Below, piece by piece: positions 1 to 10,124 of a DNA stretch of 64,000 nucleotides (positions are counted from its first letter, which is position 1; every line of letters begins with the position of its first letter). The notes beneath the pieces are model-generated. The model was not told the origin of the DNA and ran no database searches. It saw only the letters and a list, made by a program, of their open reading frames with translations. The DNA is from Rhynchopus euleeides. Taxonomy: Eukaryota; Euglenozoa; Diplonemea; Diplonemida; Diplonemidae. The DNA lies in the NCBI GenBank assembly GCA_963210315.1, contig OY723295.1, positions 343,501 to 407,500 of the forward strand, written 5' to 3'. The position numbers and the translations under genes were made by a program.

Positions 1-15
1 CCCTGATCTCGGGTT

Positions 16-596
16 TACTGGGGGGGGGGTCGAATATAAGATGTACCTCGAACATAACATGTACCTTGAATATAAGATGTACTTTTTGCAAAATTTTGCC
101 AAATTTATGCAAAATTCGAATATAAGATGTCCATCTTATATTCAATTTAGGGGAAATTTTACGTAAAAAAATAGGGCTCCCGTACACGCATATTATAAGA
201 TGTACCTGGGACCCCCCGTGTATAAGTCCCCCCCCCTTACCCCCGTGTTTAAGTCCCCCCCTGGGGGTCTGGCAGGGGGGGGACTTAAACACAGGGGGAC
301 CTAAACACGGGGGTGGGCTGGTCTGGAGGGTCATCAGGTGGCCCCTAGGCCCTCCAGGTGCTGTCTGAGTCGAAAAGTGGGGTGCCAAAAGTCCATCCGG
401 ACCGGAATTACCCCCCTACGACAGCAGAGGAAGAGGTCTTCTTGGTCTCCACTGTGCCACCCCCGTGTTTAAGCCCCCCCTGTGTTTAGGTCCGCCCCCC
501 CCGTGTTTAAGTCCCCCCCGGCCGAAAATCGCCTCCAGGGGGGGGACTTAAACACGGGGGGTCCCAGGTACATCTTATATTCGACCCCCCCCAGTA
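16..596. mobile_element. TA-flanked terminal-inverted-repeat element (non-autonomous)
   Basis: The segment 18-594 begins CTGGGGGGG followed by TCGAATATAAGATGTACC. It ends with the reverse complement of the same sequence, a terminal inverted repeat of about 31 bp that differs in G-run length (10 versus 8). Both ends abut the dinucleotide TA (16-17 and 595-596), as for Tc1/mariner-type insertion. The interior holds nested foldbacks of the motif GTGTTTAAGTCCCCCC in both orientations, around 244-310 and 470-562. No transposase-like reading frame is present, so it looks like a non-autonomous element. Confidence 0.7.
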
Positions 597-2677
597 ATGG
601 AACGGGAAAAGTGAGGGGTGGGGGGGGGGTGGGAAGGCTGGGAAGGCAGGGAAGACTCCTCTCTTCTTCAGGGCACCGAGGACGGCGCGCTGCACTGCAT
701 CCACCCATCCCCTCCCCCCCCCCCCTGAACCCACGTTGTTCAAACCGGAACCAAGAAGGAATGCTGGTTGTGTGATGCAATATTTGAAAGAAGGCGAAGG
801 AAAAACAGAAGAGCCGAAGGGCAGTCTCGATGGCTATAAATCACTGTAATCAGACGAGAGTAGGTGGAAAGGGGGGGTGTGTGTCTGGGAGAGAGAGAGA
901 GAGAGACGGGGCTCCCACACAATGGTTGCGGCAAATGTGTATTGCCCATATATTTCGAGCGAATTGCACGCAGTTCATTCGCTCTGCGATGGTATATTCT
1001 GTATTCCAGCACACATGAATCTTTAGGAAAGCGGTAAACACACCAACACCTGGTAGGGTAGCGGCAGGCCAGTCCCTTCAAACCCTTCAAAGCCCACAGC
1101 TAAGGACACCGCTTCTCCACACACATTCGCTCTCCGAACCGACAAAGGAAACATGCACGCACAAAAATCTGTGTTGTTCAGGGGGTTTTTTTTGGCTGCA
1201 TTTTGGCATGCCCGTTCACATCCCAGAGGGAATGGGGTGAGGAGAGGCCTGCTGGCAGATGCCTCTCCTGTGTTACCCGTGCAATCGGGGGTTTCCCTGT
1301 GCTCAGCAGAAGGCTGCCTTCTGGGGCCTGTGCAAGGCCGCCCCCGGGGGACGGTCTTGCACAGGCTCCGGACCACATAGTTACTAATCACATCGCTCCC
1401 ATATGTGTGCTCCTGTACATGCACAACTCCACACACCTCTGTGTGCAGGGAGGAGAAATGAGCCGAACGAATCACTGTTACCACCACCTCCTTGTATTTG
1501 CACTTCGGGGAGGCCCATCAATGGGACACCTGGAGGAGGCCCGGTGTTGAACGATTTGAACGATCTGAACGATTTTCGGCTGTGTCTCTTACTGCCTCCG
1601 GAGAGAGGGCCTGCTGTTCCCAGTTCGCCTGGCCACGCAGCGGCATTCTTCGCGGAAAAAAAGGTATCTCACGTGTGCAGTAAAAGAAAACACAGAAAAG
1701 GGAATGTGGCGGCAAAAAGCTGGGCGAGACTGGGGCCACCCAGCCACTAAGCACCCCACACCCCGCGCACGACACATAAAGCTCTTTGTTCAGTGTTGGT
1801 CGCACCGAGCGAGCTCTGGCGCTGCCTCCACTGTGCTACCTCCACACGACACACGAACCAAGAGGCGCAGCTCGAGCTGGCTGGATGCATTTGGTATCAA
1901 TTTTTTTTGGCGACACACACGACGGTGCCAAACTTTGGTGGCCACTGTCACATTGAAAGAGCACCAGAGCAACCACTTTTCGGACATTCCCGAACAAAAG
2001 CTTACAAAGGCTCACGGGCTGGGGTGTGTTTGTGTGTGTGGGGGTGGGGGGTGGGGTGATCTCGCCCCCCCCTCTTTCTCCGGGAACCGCCGTATTGTTT
2101 GATGGCAGGTCGCATATTTCTGTGACTTTTTTTCTTGTTTTTTTCGTTGACAAACTGTGTTGTGGCATGGGGTAGGGAACACCTCCCGTGAGCACGGCTC
2201 CTTCGCTTGATAGTGGGTGTTGGCAACGCGCAGCATGGCTGTGCAGTACAGTCTCAGAGTCTGGACTATTTTTTGCGGAAGCACATGCTTTGGGAACACA
2301 ATAGAAAACAACACCGGCTGTGACTAAGCCAGAGGTAGATGACGGGTTAAGAGGGCGCATCGTACGCTCGGAAAGGAAAAGGTAGCGCATCCGCCGGGAC
2401 AATTCCCTTCAGAATTTGTATTCTTCTTGGAACGCCGAACATGCGCAACTCCACCTTCATCCAGGCATACAAAAGGACCTGCAACGCAAAAAAAAACGCG
2501 CAACGCCCGAGATATGAACAGCCCAGAAGAAACGGGTTCGACGGACCTCCTCCTCCTCCCGACTCCACAGGGGCTTCCTCGGAAGAACATGGTATGCTGA
2601 CAACCTCCCCTTACTAACTGCAACAGCCCTCCGACAAACATCGGTGGTGGTGGTGGTGGTGGAGAGGCTAAATGAAC
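597..2677. other. Intergenic region without a recognisable gene
   Basis: No open frame here resembles a protein and the longest frames overlap on both strands. The tract contains G/C homopolymers (about 614-630 and 714-724), a GA dinucleotide run near 889-905, a short tandem GAACGATTT-type repeat (about 1548-1575), and a TGG triplet run at 2643-2661. I see no RNA gene. Confidence 0.6.
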
Positions 2678-2957
2678 TAAGGGGGTCTTCGCTGGTCGAC
2701 AAACTTCGACAAACTTCGTCGTTCGTCACATAATTAGGAAAACGGCTGTTTCAGGGGGTTTTTCACCGAAGACGGCAGTGTTCTGACGACGACGACAGGG
2801 GTCTTCGACAAAAACTTCGTCAGCGAAGACCCCCCCCCAAAAATGAATTAAAAACCGGTTTTTCGGGGATTCTCGCTGTTCGTCACCTGTCGTCAAATTT
2901 CGACAATTTTCACCTAAACCGACGGAAAATGCAGCAAAATGCACCACCCACAGCCTG

Positions 2958-5900
2958 GGTCGGCCCAGGGTCTGGACACCACTCCTGGACCCGGCCCAGT
3001 ACGGGCGAGATCGGCCCATAGCCGGCCCAGCACTGCCGAGATCGGCCCATAGCCGGCCCAGCACTGCCGAGATCGGCCCATAGCCGGCCCAGTACGGGCG
3101 AGATCGGCCCATAGCCGTCCCAGCACTGCCGAGATCGGCCCATAGCCGGCCCAGTACGGGCGAGATCGGCCCATAGCCGGCCCAGCACTGCCGAGATCGG
3201 CCCATAGCCGGCCCAGTACGGGCGAGATCGGCCCATGTCCGGCCCAGTACGGCCGAGATCGGCCCGTAGCCGGCCCAGCACTGCCGAGATCGGCCCATAG
3301 CCGGCCCAGTACGGGCGAGATCGGCCCATAGCCGTCCCAGCACTGCCGAGATCGGCCCATAGCCGGCCCAGCACTGCCGAGATCGGCCCATGTCCGGCCC
3401 AGTACAGGCGAGATCGGCCCATAGCCGGCCCAGCACTGCCGAGATCGGCCCATAGCCGGCCCAGTACGGGCGAGATCGGCCCATGTCCGGCCCAGTACGG
3501 GCGAGATCGGCCCGTAGCCGGCCCAGCACTGCCGAGATCGGCCCATAGCCGGCCCAGTACGGGCGAGATCGGCCCATAGCCGGCCCAGCACTGCCGAGAT
3601 CGGCCCATGTCCGGCCCAGTACGGGCGAGATCGGCCCATAGCCGGCCCAGTACGGGCGAGATCGGCCCATGTCCGGCCCAGTACGGCCGAGATCGGCCCG
3701 TAGCCGGCCCAGCACTGCCGAGATCGGCCCATAGCCGGCCCAGTACGGGCGAGATCGGCCCATAGCCGTCCCAGCACTGCCGAGATCGGCCCATAGCCGG
3801 CCCAGCACTGCCGAGATCGGCCCATGTCCGGCCCAGTACAGGCGAGATCGGCCCATAGCCGGCCCAGCACTGCCGAGATCGGCCCATAGCCGGCCCAGTA
3901 CGGGCGAGATCGGCCCATGTCCGGCCCAGTACGGGCGAGATCGGCCCGTAGCCGGCCCAGCACTGCCGAGATCGGCCCATAGCCGGCCCAGTACGGGCGA
4001 GATCGGCCCATAGCCGGCCCAGCACTGCCGAGATCGGCCCATGTCCGGCCCAGTACGGGCGAGATCGGCCCATAGCCGGCCCAGTACGGGCGAGATCGGC
4101 CCATAGCCGGCCCAGCACTGCCGAGATCGGCCCATAGCCGGCCCAGTACGGGCGAGATCGGCCCATGTCCGGCCCAGCACTGCCGAGATCGGCCCATAGC
4201 CGGCCCAGTACGGGCGAGATCGGCCCATAGCCGTCCCAGCACTGCCGAGATCGGCCCATAGCCGGCCCAGTACGGGCGAGATCGGCCCATAGCCGGCCCA
4301 GCACTGCCGAGATCGGCCCATGTCCGGCCCAGTACGGGCGAGATCGGCCCATAGCCGGCCCAGTACGGGCGAGATCGGCCCATAGCCGGCCCAGCACTGC
4401 CGAGATCGGCCCATAGCCGGCCCAGTACGGGCGAGATCGGCCCATGTCCGGCCCAGCACTGCCGAGATCGGCCCATAGCCGGCCCAGTACGGGCGAGATC
4501 GGCCCATAGCCGTCCCAGCACTGCCGAGATCGGCCCATAGCCGGCCCAGTACGGGCGAGATCGGCCCATAGCCGGCCCAGCACTGCCGAGATCGGCCCAT
4601 GTCCGGCCCAGCACTGCCGAGATCGGCCCATAGCCGGCCCAGTACGGGCGAGATCGGCCCATGTCCGGCCCAGTACGGCCGAGATCGGCCCGTAGCCGGC
4701 CCAGCACTGCCGAGATCGGCCCATAGCCGGCCCAGTACGGGCGAGATCGGCCCATAGCCGTCCCAGCACTGCCGAGATCGGCCCATAGCCGGCCCAGTAC
4801 GGGCGAGATCGGCCCATAGCCGGCCCAGCACTGCCGAGATCGGCCCATAGCCGGCCCAGTACGGGCGAGATCGGCCCATGTCCGGCCCAGTACGGCCGAG
4901 ATCGGCCCGTAGCCGGCCCAGCACTGCCGAGATCGGCCCATAGCCGGCCCAGTACGGGCGAGATCGGCCCATAGCCGGCCCAGCACTGCCGAGATCGGCC
5001 CATGTCCGGCCCAGTACGGGCGAGATCGGCCCATAGCCGGCCCAGCACTGCCGAGATCGGCCCATAGCCGGCCCAGTACGGGCGGCCCAGTACGGCCGAG
5101 ATCGGCCCGTAGCCGGCCCAGCACTGCCGAGATCGGCCCATAGCCGGCCCAGTACGGGCGAGATCGGCCCATAGCCGGCCCAGCACTGCCGAGATCGGCC
5201 CATGTCCGGCCCAGTACGGGCGAGATCGGCCCATAGCCGGCCCAGTACGGGCGAGATCGGCCCATAGCCGGCCCAGTACGGGCGAGATCGGCCCATGTCC
5301 GGCCCAGTACGGCCGAGATCGGCCCGTAGCCGGCCCAGCACTGCCGAGATCGGCCCATAGCCGGCCCAGTACGGGCGAGATCGGCCCATAGCCGGCCCAG
5401 CACTGCCGAGATCGGCCCATGTCCGGCCCAGTACGGGCGAGATCGGCCCATAGCCGGCCCAGTACGGGCGAGATCGGCCCATGTCCGGCCCAGTACGGCC
5501 GAGATCGGCCCGTAGCCGGCCCAGCACTGCCGAGATCGGCCCATAGCCGGCCCAGTACGGGCGAGATCGGCCCATGTCCGGCCCAGTACGGCCGAGATCG
5601 GCCCGTAGCCGGCCCAGCACTGCCGAGATCGGCCCATAGCCGGCCCAGTACGGGCGAGATCGGCCCATAGCCGGCCCAGCACTGCCGAGATCGGCCCATG
5701 TCCGGCCCAGTACGGGCGAGATCGGCCCATAGCCGGCCCAGTACGGGCGAGATCGGCCCATGTCCGGCCCAGTACGGCCGAGATCGGCCCGTAGCCGGCC
5801 CAGCACTGCCGAGATCGGCCCATAGCCGGCCCAGTACGGGCGAGATCGGCCCATAGCCGGCCCAGCACTGCCGAGATCGGCCCATAGCCGGCCCAGTACG

Positions 5901-6360
5901 GGCGAGATCGGCCCATAGCCGGCCCAGCACTGCCGAGATCGGCCCATGTCCGGCCCAGTACGGGCGAGATCGGCCCATAGCCGGCCCAGCACTGCCGAGA
6001 TCGGCCCATGTCCGGCCCAGTACGGGCGAGATCGGCCCATAGCCGGCCCAGTACTGCCGAGATCGGCCCATGTCCGGCCCAGTACGTGCGAGATCGGCCC
6101 GTAGCCGGCCCAGCACTGCCGAGATCGGCCCATGTCCGGCCCAGTACGTGCGAGATCGGCCCATAGCCGGCCCAGTACGGGCGAGATCGGCCCATGTCCG
6201 GCCCAGTACGGGCGAGATCGGCCCATAGCCGGCCCAGCACTGCCGAGATCGGCCCATAGCCGGCCCAGTACGTGCGAGATCGGCCCATAGCCGGCCCAGT
6301 ACTGCCGAGATCGGCCCATGTCCGGCCCAGTACGGGCGAGATCGGCCCATAGCCGGCCTA
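2958..6360. repeat. 31-bp tandem repeat array 1 (about 109 copies)
   Basis: The monomer reads CGGCCCAGTACGGGCGAGAT followed by CGGCCCATAGC, 31 bp, and is repeated head to tail with few indels (one shortened unit near 5085). Common variants alternate GTACGGGCG with GCACTGCCG, and ATAGCC with ATGTCC or GTAGCC. Since 31 is not a multiple of three, each frame cycles through the same 31-residue peptide period. The minus strand has no stop codon in any of its three frames for over 3 kb. The first monomer (about 2958-2990) is of the array-2 type. I treat it as a satellite and not as coding sequence. Confidence 0.95.
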
Positions 6361-6367
6361 GTCGTAG

Positions 6368-6570
6368 GATGCTGAACGAAGACAGCCAGCAGGCGCTGCT
6401 CTTCGATGACTACTCCACAGAGACGAAGATCACGACACTCGTGGTCACAGACGTGCAGGCCTCGACCCTCTGCTTGGAGAAGTCTTTCGAGGGAATGCGG
6501 AAGGCGCTAGAAATCCACAACCATGTGATCCGGAAGTGCATTGCGGGCATGGCGGGTATGAGGCAGGACA
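6368..6570 (+). pseudogene. Fragment of a class III adenylate cyclase catalytic domain
   Basis: The plus-strand frame starting near 6369 encodes a segment with TTLVVTDVQAST, GMRKALEIHNHVIRKCIA, then, after a one-base shift, HGGYE. It aligns with FTDIRAST...AMRKAIRTHNDAIRNTIAKHGGYEVK of the full cyclase at 11957-17185 in this window. The metal-binding Asp of the TD motif is present. The fragment is about 65 residues, is frameshifted just before HGGYE, and is bounded on both sides by 31-bp arrays, so it cannot make an enzyme. It is diverged from the local cyclase and so derives from a paralogue. An alternative reading is an exon bounded by TAG (6365-6367) and GTATG (6556-6560). I prefer a captured fragment because homology continues past that GT. 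Confidence 0.7.
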
Positions 6571-6579
6571 TCGTCAGTG

Positions 6580-7135
6580 TCTGGACAGCACTCCTGGGCT
6601 CGGCCCAGGGACTGGACATCACTCCCTGGCTCGGCCCAGTGTCTGGACACCACTCCCTGGCTCGGCCCAGGGACTGGACAGCACTCCTGAGCTCGGCCCA
6701 GTGTCTGGACAGCACTCCTGGGCTCGGCCCAGGGTCTGGACACCACTCCCTGGCTCGGCCCAGGGTCTGGACATCACGCCCTGGCTCGGCCCAGTGTGGA
6801 CAGCACTCCTGGGCTCGGCCCAGGGACTGGACATCACTCCCTGGCTCGGCCCAGTGTCTGGACACCACTCCCTGGCTCGGCCCAGGGTCTGGACATCACG
6901 CCCTGGCTCGGCCCAGTGTGGACAGCACTCCTGGGCTCGGCCCAGGGTCTGGACATCACTCCTGGGCTCGGCCCAGTGTCTGGACACCACTCCCTGGCTC
7001 GGCCCAGTGTCTGGACATCACTCCTGGGCTCGGCCCAGTGTCTGGACACCACTCCCTGGCTCGGCCCAGTGTCTGGACATCACTCCTGGGCTCGGCCCAG
7101 TGTCTGGACACCACTCCCTGGCTCGGCCCAGGGTT
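6580..7135. repeat. 31-bp tandem repeat array 2 (about 18 copies)
   Basis: The monomer reads TCTGGACATCACTCCTGGGC followed by TCGGCCCAGTG, 31 bp. Variants alternate TCCTGGGC with TCCCTGGC, and two units lack three bases (near 6793 and 6917). The array follows the cyclase fragment directly. Its TCGGCCCA core is shared with arrays 1 and 3, so the three arrays probably have a common origin. Confidence 0.92.
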
Positions 7136-7729
7136 TGCTCCACTCAGAGGGGGTTCGATGCAGGACCCCTTCCCAGTCATGATCTCCTCAGTGCCTCCAT
7201 CGATCCCCTCCGTCAGGGATCTTGCTGTGTGTAACATTAGCACAAGACCTAAACCCGCATCGCGTACCCATCCTTCGAAACCGTGCGATGTGCAATGTTG
7301 TGTTCATGTAGCTAGCTCGGAGAGTGTCTTAGCGAGCCCGCAAGGCTAGCTATATTTGCACCGTCCAACCAAATCTTGCTCAGCTTCGACTTGGCGCCGA
7401 GAGAGTTACGAGCGCTGCCCATAGAATCAGGTGTGCCGGGCGTGTGTGTCTTTATCAACACACGCAGACTCCTGCATACAGTAGACGGCCTACAGGCGAG
7501 GCGGAGTGTGACCTACTGTTGGGGGTGGTGAACTGGTCTGCGACGTCATCCTGCTGGTGTGCGACGTCTCCATCTCCTGCGGCACAGGGGGCCTTGTGAT
7601 CTGGAGCGCTGGGGCAGCGCGGTGCAATGTCGGAGTGCGGACGGGCCAAGTCCCCCTGCTCCTGTGCATGCAGCGCAGATTTCTTGTTGCTGCGGTCCAG
7701 ACAGCGGGCCGAGACCGGATGTGATGTCG
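7136..7729. other. Spacer between arrays 2 and 3, no gene recognised
   Basis: About 600 bp of non-repetitive sequence separates two satellite arrays inside the 7.4-kb element. No convincing reading frame or RNA gene is visible. A short stretch resembling a tRNA T-arm (near 7150) has no matching remainder of a tRNA. Confidence 0.5.
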
Positions 7730-9808
7730 GCCCACCCTCGGGACATCACTGCCTGGCTCGGCCCACCCTCTGGACAGGACTGCGTGGCTCGGCCCATTCT
7801 CGGGACAGCACTGCCTAGCTCGGCCCACCCTCGGGACAGCACTGTCTGGCTCGGCCCGTTCTCGGGACAGCACTGTCTGGCTCGGCCCACCCTTGGGACA
7901 GCACTGCCTGGCTCGGCCCATTCTCGGGACAGCACTGCCTAGCTCGGCCCACCCTCGGGACAGCACTGTCTGGCTCGGCCCGTTCTCGGGACAGCACTGT
8001 CTGGCTCGGCCCATTCTCGGGACAGCACTGCCTGGCTCGGCCCATTCTCGGGACAGCACTGCCTAGCTCGGCCCACCCTCGGGACAGCACTGTCTGGCTC
8101 GGCCCGTTCTCGGGACAGCACTGTCTGGCTCGGCCCATTCTCGGGACAGCACTGTCTGGCTCGGCCCATTCTCGGGACAGCACTGTCTGGCTCGGCCCAC
8201 CCTTGGGACAGCACTGCCTGGCTCGGCCCATTCTCGGGACAGCACTGCCTAGCTCGGCCCACCCTCGGGACAGCACTGTCTGGCTCGGCCCGTTCTCGGG
8301 ACAGCACTGTCTGGCTCGGCCCATTCTCGGGACAGCACTGCCTAGCTCGGCCCACCCTCGGGACAGCACTGTCTGGCTCGGCCCGTTCTCGGGACAGCAC
8401 TGTCTGGCTCGGCCCACCCTTGGGACAGCACTGCCTGGCTCGGCCCACCCTTGGGACAGCACTGCCTGGCTCGGCCCATTCTCGGGACAGCACTGCCTAG
8501 CTCGGCCCACCCTCGGGACAGCACTGTCTGGCTCGGCCCGTTCTCGGGACAGCACTGTCTGGCTCGGCCCATTCTCGGGACAGCACTGTCTGGCTCGGCC
8601 CACCCTTGGGACAGCACTGCCTGGCTCGGCCCATTCTCGGGACAGCACTGTCTGGCTCGGCCCGTTCTCGGGACAGCACTGTCTGGCTCGGCCCACCCTT
8701 GGGACAGCACTGCCTGGCTCGGCCCATTCTCGGGACATCACTGTCTGGCTCGGCCCACCCTTGGGACAGCACTGTCTGGCTCGGCCCGTTCTCGGGACAG
8801 CACTGCCTGGCTCGGCCCATTCTCGGGACAGCACTGCCTAGCTCGGCCCACCCTCGGGACAGCACTGTCTGGCTCGGCCCGTTCTCGGGACAGCACTGTC
8901 TGGCTCGGCCCATTCTCGGGACAGCACTGTCTGGCTCGGCCCACCCTTGGGACAGCACTGCCTGGCTCGGCCCATTCTCGGGACAGCACTGCCTAGCTCG
9001 GCCCACCCTCGGGACAGCACTGTCTGGCTCGGCCCGTTCTCGGGACAGCACTGTCTGGCTCGGCCCATTCTCGGGACAGCACTGTCTGGCTCGGCCCATT
9101 CTCGGGACAGCACTGTCTGGCTCGGCCCACCCTTGGGACAGCACTGCCTGGCTCGGCCCATTCTCGGGACAGCACTGTCTGGCTCGGCCCGTTCTCGGGA
9201 CAGCACTGTCTGGCTCGGCCCACCCTTGGGACAGCACTGCCTGGCTCGGCCCATTCTCGGGACATCACTGTCTGGCTCGGCCCACCCTTGGGACAGCACT
9301 GTCTGGCTACGCCCATTCTCGGGACAGCACTGTCTGGCTCGGCCCACCCTTGGGACAGCACTGCCTGGCTCGGCCCATTCTCAGGACAGCACTGTCTGGC
9401 TCGGCCCGTTCTCGGGACAGCACTGTCTGGCTCGGCCCACCCTTGGGACAGCACTGCCTGGCTCGGCCCATTCTCGGGACAGCACTGTCTGGCTCGGCCC
9501 GTTCTCGGGACAGCACTGTCTGGCTCGGCCCACCCTTGGGACAGCACTGCCTGGCTCGGCCCATTCTCGGGACAGCACTGTCTGGCTCGGCCCACCCTTG
9601 GGACAGCACTGCCTGGCTCGGCCCATTCTCAGGACAGCACTGTCTGGCTCGGCCCGTTCTCGGGACAGCACTGTCTGGCTCGGCCCACCCTTGGGACAGC
9701 ACTGCCTGGCTCGGCCCATTCTCGGGACATCACTGTCTGGCTCGGCCCACCCTTGGGACAGCACTGTCTGGCTCGGCCCGTTCTCGGGACAGCACTGCCT
9801 GGCTCCGC
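7730..9808. repeat. 31-bp tandem repeat array 3 (about 67 copies)
   Basis: The monomer reads CTCGGGACAGCACTGTCTGG followed by CTCGGCCCATT, 31 bp. Variants end CATT, CGTT or CACC, and differ at CTGTCTGG/CTGCCTGG/CTGCCTAG. Long frames on both strands are by-products of the repeat. It shares GGACAKCACT and CTCGGCCCA with array 2, showing descent from one ancestral monomer. Confidence 0.95.
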
Positions 9809-10124
9809 TTCGTGCCAGCACGAGCACTAGCCGTTGCTCCTGCATTGCCCCAGGCGGCCAGCTCCCATCTTGGCTTGGCCCAGGATGACAGGTTGATCTC
9901 ACTGTTTACCCGTGACACGGGCCCCGCCGTGCCTTCTCGTCCTGTGAGGGCTGAACAATGCACAGGGACCCCTCGACATTATTTTTTGGGTCCAAATGCG
10001 TGCTCCCAGCTAGGGGCCACCCAACTCCCCGCCCTTTTTTTTGCCTCCGATTTGGCCCATTTTCGGCCCATTTTGCCCTGCACCAGCCTGCACTTTTTTG
10101 CACCGGCTAGCGAAGACCCCCTAA

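Larger units (their letters stand above)
2681..10121. mobile_element. 7.4-kb inverted-repeat element carrying 31-bp satellite arrays
   Basis: The left end is GGGGGTCTTCGCTG at 2681 and the right end is the inverted AGCGAAGACCCCC ending at 10121. The trinucleotide TAA flanks both ends (2678-2680, 10122-10124). The same tips and a 3-bp flanking duplication are seen at 40312-40419 (CTT) and 56621-56728 (AGA), so this is a family and the 108-bp copies look like internally deleted derivatives. The interior consists of three 31-bp arrays, a frameshifted cyclase fragment and about 0.6 kb of unassigned sequence. No transposase was seen. An additional internal CAGCGAAGACCCCC at 2821-2834 gives an alternative, shorter right end, but it lacks a matching flank. 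The superfamily is not assigned; 3-bp duplications are known for PIF/Harbinger and CACTA. Confidence 0.65.

Noticed and set aside
2681..2834. A small self-contained element ending at the internal CAGCGAAGACCCCC
   Set aside because: There is no matching flanking triplet at its right side, whereas the end at 10121 gives a TAA duplication; kept only as an alternative.
2726..6350. Three overlapping minus-strand frames of more than 1100 codons
   Set aside because: They are three readings of the same 31-bp tandem repeat; peptide period equals 31 residues in each frame and there is no non-repeat domain.
6556..6560. GTATG after the cyclase fragment as a 5' splice site
   Set aside because: Homology to the cyclase (GGYE) continues past this GT in a shifted frame, which fits a frameshifted fragment better than an exon end.
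7145..7175. tRNA T-arm-like sequence GGGGGTTCGATG
   Set aside because: No D-arm or anticodon arm lies upstream at proper spacing and the acceptor cannot be paired.
2958..9808. Possible CRISPR array because of about 30-bp repeats
   Set aside because: Monomers are contiguous with no unique spacers, and the context is eukaryotic.
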